This document shows positions 1-9,600 of a stretch of 64,000 nucleotides of DNA, one piece after another. Source of the stretch: Pagrus major (lineage: Eukaryota; Chordata; Actinopteri; Spariformes; Sparidae); assembly GCF_040436345.1 (NCBI RefSeq), contig NC_133216.1, forward strand, positions 14,836,110-14,900,109, read 5' to 3'. The translations under genes were made by a program, and so were the position numbers. The first letter of the stretch is position 1. The number at the start of each line of letters is the position of its first letter. The notes beneath the pieces were generated by a model. It ran no database searches and had not been told where the DNA came from. It saw nothing but the letters and a program-made list of their open reading frames with translations.

Positions 1-519
1 GTCAAGTCTTGATAGATGACCTTTTGTTCTTTATCTGCACTTGTTGTTTTATTTTGTTAAATTCCTGTCAGCCACATTTATTTTCATGAAATTTTGTGGC
101 TTCATTTTGTTTATTTACTAGACTAAGTAGCAACTCATTGGTTTTTCACCTCCTAACTGAAACTGGGGCTGTCAGACTATGGCCTCTTGCAGTACAAAGT
201 GGTATCGTGAGGCAGGACGGGCCGGAGCTAGCTGGTTAGCATGCTATATTCAGGAAACATCTCTGCAACACAATACATAGATGTCTTTGACTTAAAGTCA
301 AAACTGCTTTCTTCACATTCTGTTGATAATGTTAGTTCATGTTTTGAATATTTTAAGCTGAAATCCAGGCCCTATGTTACATATTGCTCCCTTACAGACG
401 AGGCTGTTGACTGTGTAGAAGCTACAAGTATCTTGGGACAGTCATATACTCTAAGCTGACCTTAGCAAAGAATTCTGTGGTAAAAGTCTGTCAAAAAAAT
501 AAATAAAAGAACATTAGCA

Positions 520-640
520 CTTGTTTCTTCTCAGAAAACTGTACCATTTTCACATTGATAAGACCACGATGATGCTCTTTTATCAGGCTTTGATTGAACC
601 AATTTTGTCTTTCTCCATTGTGTTAAGGTTTTTTAAACAA
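520..640 (+). pseudogene. LINE reverse-transcriptase C-terminal scrap
   Basis: The frame starting at 521 reads LRKLYHFHIDKTTMMLFYQ followed by ALIEPILSFSIVL. This resembles the segment after the RT domain of fish non-LTR retrotransposons (typically a leucine-rich start, then 'L..FY.S.I.S.L.F'). Only about 35 residues are recognisable and there is no continuing LINE frame on either side. It is a small dead fragment at best. Confidence 0.4.
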
Positions 641-1446
641 AAATTCTGTTATTTAAGAAATCTTGTCTTCCTCCGTTGTGCCAACATATCTGTCTTGTGT
701 GAGGTACTTAGTACATTTATTGCTGCTCTGCATGTGCTCCTTTATTTACTTCCTCTTCCTACTTCCTCTTGTTGACAGACATAGTGGATAATTGATTGTT
801 TAGAGGTGATTGATTACTTAATGATTAAGGTATGAGAAGGAAGATAAAAAATATTTATAAAACATGCATCAAGTCTTGTTGGTGACCTTTTGTTGTTTAT
901 CTGCACTTGTTGTTTTATTTTGTTAAATTCCTGTCAGCCACATATTCCCCATGGGCACATTATCATGTTGCAGACTGTAATTTCTGGATAAAAAGTGTGT
1001 ATCTCTAACAGAGAAAATTCCACACGTATTTGGCAAATGTTAGGGAAGCAATATTCATCATGCCATTATTGAATAGGTCTTTTTAAAGTAACCAAAGCAC
1101 AATTAGTGGCTGACACATTGTCTTGTTGTCGTTGGCAGCAAACACCATGAATTGAATAGAAATTAAGTCCTGCTAAAAAAAGATTTAAAAAAAAAAAAAA
1201 AAGTCAACTTGCAGAGGTGATTTTGTCAATCAGTCTTAAGATTCAACTGGAGTATTGAATAAAAATCCATATTTTACCATCCACCTATAAGACAACACAC
1301 TTTTTGGTATAAGCACGATATTTCTGGGTGACTCATCTTCCAATGCACTGGACAAAAAGTGATTAGGTGCCCACTACAAGGCGAATCTAGTGAACAAAAC
1401 GTGATCAACTGCCCTCCCAGCTGCCCTTTCAGTGGGCAAAATGTGA

Positions 1447-1523
1447 TAAAGTACTCTCTAGGGTGCAAACAAACACATTCTTAATGTATACAAGTAACAC
1501 CTTGCAGTACAGTGAAAAATGTG
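1447..1523. repeat. Copy 1 of a ~75 bp repeat also present at 3783-3857
   Basis: This stretch, containing 'ctctagggtgcaaacaaa', 'cacattcttaatgtata' and 'aacaccttgcagtacagt', recurs almost unchanged at 3783-3857. The two copies bracket the third tandem unit and the gypsy fragment. Confidence 0.8.
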
Positions 1524-1821
1524 AAAAAAGAGAATTCAGAATGATCAAGGTACGGGAAGGAAGACAAAAAATATTTATAAAACGTGTCAAGTCTTGATAG
1601 ATGACCTTTTGTTCTTTATCTGCACTTGTTGTTTTATTTTGTTAAATTCCTGTCAGCCACATATTCCCCATGAGCACATTATCATGCTGCAGACTGTAAT
1701 GTCTGGATAAAAAGGGTGTATCTCTAAAAGAGAAAATGCCACACGTATTTGGCAACTGTTAGGGAAAGCCTGAAATTCTCATCATGCCATTATTGAAAAG
1801 GTCATTTCAAAGTAACCATAG

Positions 1822-2276
1822 TGTTATGGCCTACGGAGAGTTGGACCCCGAAGCATAGACAGACAGGCGTGTAGGTGTAAAAATGTTTATTCAAACGAAG
1901 AGCTCCACAAGTAAAAACAACAAGCGTCTGGCAAGGCAGGCAAGGAAACTCCAGCGGCAAGAAAAAGTTCAGGCACAGGGCAAAAAACAGGAACTCAGGC
2001 GTCAAGGCAGCGAGTTACATGGAACTGAAAAAACACACGAGGGAAATAAACAGGTCAACACTTACTGGCAAAACACAAGGCAGCATACAAAAAACTCTCT
2101 AAGCGAACATGGTCAGCTCTACCGACGAGACAGAATTATCTGGCAGGGGAGTAGGGTGAAGACCAGAGGCTTTATGGAGGTAGAGATGAGTGAATGGCTG
2201 CAGGTGTGCCTCGTCAGCCCCGTCGGCCAACGCAGACCCAGACACACTTAATCACACAAGACACAGAACCCTCACA
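1822..2276 (-). mobile_element. 3' LTR of a Ty3/gypsy element
   Basis: On the + strand the block opens with TGTTATGGCC and closes with CCCTCACA, giving the TG...CA ends expected of an LTR of about 455 bp. It lies directly beside a homopolymer that matches the polypurine-tract position of the minus-strand element (2282-2302), and the element's chromodomain and integrase follow. It interrupts a copy of the local tandem repeat right after 1821. No second LTR is present in the window, so LTR identity cannot be tested. Confidence 0.7.
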
Positions 2277-2281
2277 GTAAA

Positions 2282-2302
2282 CCCCCCCCCCCCCCCCCCC
2301 CC
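2282..2302 (-). repeat. C21/G21 homopolymer at the polypurine-tract position
   Basis: An uninterrupted run of 21 C on the + strand (21 G on the element's sense strand) lies 5 bp from the LTR edge, where a retrotransposon polypurine tract belongs. The length is probably polymorphic and prone to sequencing error. Confidence 0.8.
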
Positions 2303-3782
2303 AAGGGACGCCAGCTGGCGGCCTACCAGACTTCTTGGAGTACTGAGAATAAAAGTCTCTTAACAGACTAGGGTCCAGGATGAGGGAATGCTTGAGCCAG
2401 GAACGTTCCTCTGGCCCATACCCCTCCCAGTCCACCAGGTATTGAAAAGGTATTTAGGGCAGGTGGAAGCCTCAGTCTCACCACAGTGGGATTTATTACC
2501 CGGTCAATTTCGCCAATGTACCTAGGTGCCAGTTTCCGGGATTCAGTCTATAGGGGGAGGTCCCGAGAGGACAACCAAACCTTCTGCCCGGGCTGGTAGT
2601 CAGGCGCAGGGGTCCGGTGTAGGTCTGCCAACCTTTTGTTCCGAGCCGCCATGCTGGTGAGGACTGCCCAGGCTTCTCGTCTTCTCGCGGGCACGCCAGA
2701 GATGACCCTGCACTGAGGGCACAGCAGAGTCCACCTCCTGCGAGGGAAAAAGCGGGGTCTGGAAACCATTAGAAGCCATGAAGGGAGACATACCTGTGGC
2801 GGAGCAAACCAGGGAGTTGTGGGCGTACTAAACCCAGGGAAGGTGGGTGGACCAGGAGGCCTGGTGGCGAGCGGTGTCAAACAAAGAGCTGTCTCCAAGT
2901 CCTGGTTGGCCTGCTCCGTCTGGCCATTAGTTTGGGGGTGATATCCTGAGGAGAGGCTGGCTGATGCCTCCACAGCCTGGCAAAAGGCTCGCCAAACCTG
3001 TGATGAAAACTGGGGACCTCGGTCCGAAACAATGTCCTGAGGGATGCCATGCAGCCGGAACACATGTTGGACGAGCAGAGTGGCGGTTTCCAGGGCTGAG
3101 GGAAGCTTGGACAGGGGAATGAAGTGCACAGCCTTGGAGAATCGGTCAACAATAGTCAGAATGGTGGTGTTACCTTCTGATGGAGGCAGGCCTGTGACCA
3201 GTCCACAGCGATATGAGACCATGGCCGGTGAGGAACGGGAAGGGGGCGAAGGAAGCCAGCAGGAGGGCGGTGAGAGCCTTGCTGCACGCGCAGATGGAGC
3301 AGGCAGAGCAGGTGGAGATGTACTCCCTGGCGTCAGAAGACATAGTGGGCCACAAGAAACGCTGCTGCAAGAGGGCTAGGGTGTGGTGGAAACCAGGGTG
3401 GCAAGCTACCTTGGAGGCTTGTCCCCACTGGAGTACCGGAGACCTGGCAGGCGGAGGCACAAACAGCCAGTTGGGTGGACAGCCTTCAAGGTCCGGATGG
3501 TCCTCTCGGGCCTCCTGGACCAACCTTTCGATCTCCCACCTGGCAGCTCCAACCACACACAATGAAGGCAAGATGGTCTCCCCACACAGGAACTGCACAG
3601 ATGACATGTGAAATTCACATTTCTCTGCCTTAACATATAGTCTATTTTCCAGGAGCCTCTGTAGAACCAGTCTTACCTGCTGGACATGTTCTTCAAAGGA
3701 CCGGGAAAAAATAAGAATGTCATCCAGGTAGACAAACACAAACTTATTTACCATGTCATGCAGGACATCGTTAACAAGTACT
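2303..3782 (-). mobile_element. Decayed Ty3/gypsy pol remnant with chromodomain (chromovirus type)
   Basis: Read on the minus strand, the order is as follows. First comes the end of a reverse transcriptase with the catalytic YLDD at 3719-3730. Then an integrase zinc-finger H-H-C-C stretch lies around 3290-3400. An integrase core follows, with its first Asp in [10 protein letters not shown] (about 3145), its second Asp in SDRGPQF (about 3024) and its Glu in [12 protein letters not shown]. Last is a chromodomain, [15 protein letters not shown], near 2390-2440. The RNase H region is missing between RT and integrase, and the frame shifts around 3180-3222 and again after the integrase core. The upstream side ends abruptly at 3783 in unrelated repeat DNA, so gag, protease and most of RT are absent. 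This is a dead copy. Family assignment rests on motifs; clade naming would need a search. Confidence 0.9.
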
Positions 3783-3857
3783 GTTAAAGTACCCTCTAGG
3801 GTGCAAATAAACACATTCTTAATGTATGCAGGTAACACCTTGCAGTACAGTACAAAA
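3783..3857. repeat. Copy 2 of the ~75 bp repeat at 1447-1523
   Basis: Nearly the same text as 1447-1523 ('ctctagggtgcaaataaa', 'cattcttaatgtatg', 'aacaccttgcagtacagt'). It begins exactly where the gypsy RT frame becomes meaningless, so this is the element's broken 5' junction. Confidence 0.8.
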
Positions 3858-4581
3858 AAATGTGAGTAGATAAGAAATGAATCAGGAACGACATTGTAAA
3901 TGATGAAACGTTAAATGAGATAGCATCTGGTTCAGATTTCATCAGCAAAGACCCATGATGAAAGTGCTCAGTGAGTCATTTGACAGATAATTATGGACAA
4001 ACTGTGTGGGAGTTACACAGGGATTACTCAGTGCTTCATTTATTTTAAGGTAAATTCTGAATCATTCTTAACTGTATTAGAAAGTGTAACTAAATAACTT
4101 GCCTCTGTGGTTAAAGTAAGAGTGGCCCTTAAAGCATTAAGATCAGTATCTCTTAAACAAACAGGCAGTAGATGCACAAATAGTCTGTTTTATCTTGGAC
4201 TGCTTTTGCTGACAGAAAAAAGAGTGGAGAGCAGGAGTGCATATGTTTGTGTAAGTTTGTGGCTCATAAAAGAAGAGTAAAGATGGATTATTGAGTTGGT
4301 GATAAGCGGTAACCATACACAGATCATTAAAGCCACTGTTAAAGCCACCTGCGGACCCAAAGGCCACAGTTACCTGCACACTTTCGGATGAAGAAATTGT
4401 TGTTTTGTAAGTAGTGTGAATTTCATTGAATTGCATAGACAAACTAGATATAAACAGACAGGGAGAAGAGCGAACTGGACTAACAATGGTCTTTCCTGTT
4501 GCACCTATATAGTGATGGTATCACATTTTGTATTACAGCACACAAAGAAGAAAAATCCATTTACCACCTTTACAGGTGACA
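3858..4581. other. Upstream flank of the K+ channel gene
   Basis: No coding similarity was seen. A pyrimidine-rich stretch ending in TTTACAG at 4575 is a reasonable splice acceptor six bases before the ATG, so the first coding exon may be preceded by an untranslated exon further upstream, but no donor or promoter could be identified with confidence. Confidence 0.3.
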
Positions 4582-4918
4582 ATGAAGACAGATTTCTCCT
4601 GCTGCTGCCCATCCCTCATCCCCAGCCGGGATACTGCTCGTTTCTACCTGCTCTTTGTGCTCATTGCTTTTTACATGCTGGCTGGTGCTGCCATATTTTC
4701 TTCCTTGGAGCGACCGGCGGAGCTACAGGCCCACCAGCTTTGGGAAAAGAGGCTGAGGGACTTCAGTCAGGAGCATAACATTAGTTGTGAAGACCTGAAA
4801 ACTCTGTTGCTCCACTATGAGGAGGCTAGGACGGCAGGCATCCGGACAGAACCAGGCAGAGCCCTCTGGGACATACCAGGTGCTTTCTACTTTGTGGGAA
4901 CTGTAGTCTCCACCATTG
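4582..4918 (+). CDS. kcnk13: K+ channel coding exon 1
   Basis: Encodes residues 1-112 plus the first base of Gly113: N-terminus with a CCC cluster (7-9), TM1, the extracellular cap and the first pore helix ending TVVSTIG. The start is the ATG at 4582, chosen because it gives a family-sized N-terminus. An earlier in-frame ATG at 4528 lies before the likely acceptor. The donor is G|GTGAGT at 4919. Confidence 0.92.
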
Positions 4919-6586
4919 GTGAGTCAAGAAGAATAGTATACTGGGAATACTGTGGAAACTGTAGCATATGCTGATTTATCTACACATCACAAAGTAACAG
5001 CTGTAAAATAGCTGTCCTGCACAGAACCATGGTTATTTAAGGGTTGTGTTCTTTAAATGTACTGCAAGGAGTTTTTAACTGGTTGTAAACCAGTTTTAAT
5101 TTAATACTGATGCCTCTATATTACCTACATAAGCAGACAAGACTATCAGCAAGAAGACTGGCTATTTCTATATAGTTATTCTTATTGCCTGTCATTGCTT
5201 TTTAAAGTGAAGTGCTGAGGATGATTTGAAGTTATCACAGCCTGAGGAAAGAAGCTGCTCTGTAGTCCGGCAGTAAGTTACAGGACTGAAATAATGTTTT
5301 GTTTCACCATCATCATAGTGTAGTTATTTATCTTCACATAGCCACAGATATGTGTTACCTCATTACCATGCATCCTGCAAACAGCTGTGCTTAAAAAAGA
5401 AAAATAGTTTTTGAAATACATTGCTGTTTCTTTCACTTGCTTCCATATCGCTTTTCTCCACAGGTGCCGCCAGAATCAACAAAAAATTAAAGCTCCTGGT
5501 AGCAGCTTTAAATCACACCTCGTTCATATGCAGCTTAGCAGATTCATTTTCTTAATTATAACTTTGTCAAGTTAACTTAATTTTCTGATAAGTACACTAG
5601 TTTTGACAAATTATGTAAGAAATTTCCTGTAGAGTGCTGCAGGGATGACATATTTTTATAGGCTAACCTGGATGTTAGCATCGGCCTGGTTCCCTTGACA
5701 AAAAACCCTATGGGATCTTTAAAGTGAATTTCAGATTATTCCAGAAAGTAAGATTTGTGGCAAGCACGAATGTGTGATACGTTTTATGAAAAAGAACAAA
5801 TAAACACCGCTTTTACGATTTTAGAAACTCAAATGTAATTTCCAGAAGTAAAAAGCTAACGTTAGGCTATAAACAAACTACAGTGCGGTTGCATGACTAT
5901 GACATCATCACTGCTAAGCATCTTACACTATACTATACAAACTTGACTATAAAAAAATTGACCTGATCTGCAACTTAAAAGTCACCATGTTTGGTTTGAT
6001 GACATACGTGTAATGTCCCCGACAACCTCTGTAGTCTCACTAAGCTACTTGTTAGGAACCACTTTCTTTTGAGAGACAAACACTTTATAATTCAAACAGG
6101 GGGTATTTACTGACATATTTTATATCGTAGAACAAAACATGTAAATCTCTTGAGCTTGTGTTAACCACAGACCTTATTTCAGGCATTTAACCTCCAATAG
6201 GCCAATAGGCCAAAACAATTCTTTTAAACGTCAGTCTATCTAGCTGCTAAACCAAAATCAGTGTGCAAAACAAGATCTGGATCTGAGGATAATATGTGTC
6301 ATATGTGTAACTGTGTGTCCAATTTGTGTGTAAACTTTTTGAGCGGAGGTGCCTGAGGATGAAAAATGAATTTCAGTGTAAACTGACAATAAAATTGTAT
6401 TGTACCATATTACCCCACTTCGACTTCGAGGTGGATACAGAAGTGCACAAATGCTAACTTATTTCTGTGTTTTAGGACTCATTCCTGCGACACTCATTAC
6501 CCAGTGAGGGCTGTATCACTCTGCTGCAGCCGAGTGTTGTGCCAGATAAAAAAGATGAAACAGAGGCCAATTCAGCATGTCCATCA

Positions 6587-6641
<55 letters not shown>

Positions 6642-9600
6642 GCACAATTTAACTAATCATATGATCCTAATTAGAAAGGACATATGAAGCCATATTGATT
6701 TGAGAAAGTTCAAGAGAGAAATGTTTTCAACTATACAACAGTCCATCAAATTCAATATTACACGAGAGCCTATAGAGGGTAAACAAGTCTCCAAGATAAG
6801 CTTCATGACTCAGAATCAATTTACAGCCTCCCTATCATACCCACTATCTTTAGAAACTCTGTCACTGTGGAAACTCTGGGACACAGCACTGAGCCTAGAT
6901 CAATTTCCTTTTTACAGCAACTTCCGTATTTACTGACTGTTATCATTTCATGATGTAACTACACACCTGGGATTTATATAATCAAGAGAGACTTCCTGAT
7001 GAACTTTATCGTTTCCTAACATCAAACATTTGACATTTCATATGACTAATGATGGCTCCAACATTTGTTAAGTCATTAAAGAGCTGCCTTTCCTTCCTTC
7101 CATTCAAAACATATGTCTTTACTCATGGGACATGCAGCAACAAAAGAAGATGACACATCCAGACCAGATCTCCATGGTGCTGTGTTCGCTTTAATGTAGC
7201 AAGCAATATATTATTTTAGCATCTACCAATACTATAAAAGAAGGTATGTGTAATGAGTGTGAATTATCATCACAAATTACCTAACATTTTATTTTATTAG
7301 TTATTTACTACTGTAGCACTTGATTAAAACTCTTAAAGACTTTGGTAACTAAAACAAGACTGACTCTGCAGCAGGCTGTACTTGGCTTTAATTAAAACCA
7401 AATCAGGTGCTGGTGTGGGAAAGCAAAGTTAGGAGAGTCTCACCGCAAGTCAATGAAGTCAAGCTGGATTGCGCCCGGTTTCTGGTTCCCAGCTTCGGAG
7501 TAATAACTCTTTCAGAAAGGCTTTCTTCATCTGCAACAAGTCTGCAGACTTTTTTGGCCTATATGACAGTTTACAATGTGTCATGTCAACCAGCACTTAT
7601 AATAAAACATGATAGACATCCATTACTATAGCATTAGGTGATATCAAAGTTCTGATAGGCAAGTCCTGCCACATGGCAGCCATCTTTGCAATGCTTCGGG
7701 CACTTATTTTGGGCTAAGAAGACCAGGCCTGCATCTTAATGAATGGGAAGAGCAGCTCCTGGTCCTCCGGAGCCACAAAAGCCTTTGTTCTACTTTTTCA
7801 CACATTGATTGATTGATTTAATCCTTTATTTATTCAGGGAAGGTCAATTGAGAGCAAGCTCTCTTTTCCAATGACGCCCTGATTACAAAACACATGAAAA
7901 AAAACACACAATATGATTATAATTCAGTTACATTCAGACTGCAGAACATTGAACAATAGGCTTATAAAACTATCTAGAGAAATAAGACGATCTAGTTCAA
8001 GAACACGCTGTAAGTCATTCCACTTCTGAGGGGCATAGACCTGAAAAGCAGTCTTCCCCAATTCGGTCCTTACATTGGTAATGTTTAAAATCAAGGTTTC
8101 TTGTGAACGAGTGTGCAAGTTACAAGTTCTGAATGAGATTCGACTGGTAATATAGACAGGTAAAACATGCAGCAAGGCCTTGTAGATAAAAACCCTGCAG
8201 TGCTGTTCCCTCCTTACAGATAAAGATGGCCATCCAACTTTGTCATCAAGAACACAGTGATGAGCTCTAAACCCATCACCTGTAATAAAACGGAGTGCAG
8301 AATGATGCACTGCATCAAGGGGCTTTAATGTTGAGAGAGCAGCATGCATGTAAATCACATCCCCATGATCTAGAGCAGGTAAAAAAGTGGCCTGAACAAG
8401 TTGTTTTCTCCAATCTAAAGTAAAACAAGCTCTGTTATGATAAAAAAATGATAATTTACTCTTTAGTTTTTTAGTTAGTGCGAAGATATGAATTTTAAAA
8501 GACAGCTTATCATCTATCCAGATGCCCAGATATTTGTAGTTGGAAACCCTTTCAATAGGAGTCCCATTCAATGTAGATACTACTATTTATAAGCAAGGAA
8601 AGTGACAGTCTTGTGAATAACATGTATTTTGTCTTTTTGGGATTAAGTAGTACAACTTATGCTGTAGTTCTCCCCAAGGCCTGTAAACTCCTCCAATTCC
8701 TTCCAAAAGCACAAAATGTCAACTAAATTAAAAGAAGAGGATGAAGGATTCATCCACTGTACGGACAAGAGAGTTTGTGCCAGTCCTTTGAGTATGTGAT
8801 GAGATATTTCTCATGAAATTTGTAAGATTATTTCCTTATAGTACAGCTAATATGACTATAATGTGAAATGTTTAATCTCTGGGTCTTCAACAGGAGGTCC
8901 ATGATGCCTAGGGGTTCCTCAAAGTTGATTTAGATTGCAAATTATTGTTTGATAATATTTCGAAAGTTTATATGTTTCTCAAAAATGTTTATTGATTCTG
9001 AAAATACACATTAACATGAATTCAGCATATTATTAGCCAAGACAAAAAAAAACCCAATTTAATTAAAACAACACTAAATGAATGGGAAGAGCAGCGTCCA
9101 GGTTCCTCTGGAGCCACAAAAGACTAATTGGCTTTAACACAAAGATAACTGATCGGATTGTCAGAAATTGGTGATAAATTTTGACTCTCTTGAGCCACAT
9201 GAAAAGTTTTGGGATCTTTGATGCCATTCCAGTTTATCCCAAGAAGCACATATGTGTTTGTATCAAGTTTTCTGATTATCTGTTCAATAGAAATTCTTTC
9301 CAAAAGCACTAAATGTCAACTAAATTAAAATTCAGATTATCAGGGTTCGGAGTATCAACACACTAATTAGCATTCATCCTCTGGGCACCGTGATAGTCTG
9401 CTGCGAGTGACAGCAATAAATGGATTTCTGACATTTATTCCAGGCTTATTATATTATATAATATTTTATTATACATCAAGCTGGAAGAGAGCACATGTAA
9501 CACTGTGTGGGCTGTTTAGTGTGTGTACTTAAATGATCCTGGCCCCTGCCACAGACAGTAACATGAGCTGTCACGGGAATGACACAGAACTGACCTCATG

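Larger units (their letters stand above)
1..1818. repeat. Three diverged direct copies of a ~280 bp repeat unit
   Basis: The same text recurs three times in the same direction: 1-76 (cut by the window edge), about 815-1108 and about 1536-1818. Shared landmarks are 'gtcaagtcttg', 'atctgcacttgttgtttta', 'cctgtcagccacat', 'ttatcatg' and 'cacacgtatttggcaa'. Starts are about 720-870 bp apart, so this is either a large tandem array or clustered insertions of one element. Copies B and C agree over almost their whole length with scattered changes. The family was not recognised. Confidence 0.8.

Noticed and set aside
1883..2251. 122-codon + strand open frame rich in Lys, Arg and Gln
   Set aside because: It lies entirely inside the antisense of the gypsy LTR.
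3044..3611. Several + strand frames of 60-132 codons
   Set aside because: Antisense shadows of the gypsy integrase.
4528..4581. Upstream in-frame ATG of the K+ channel at 4528
   Set aside because: It precedes a likely splice acceptor and would add residues unlike the family's N-terminus.
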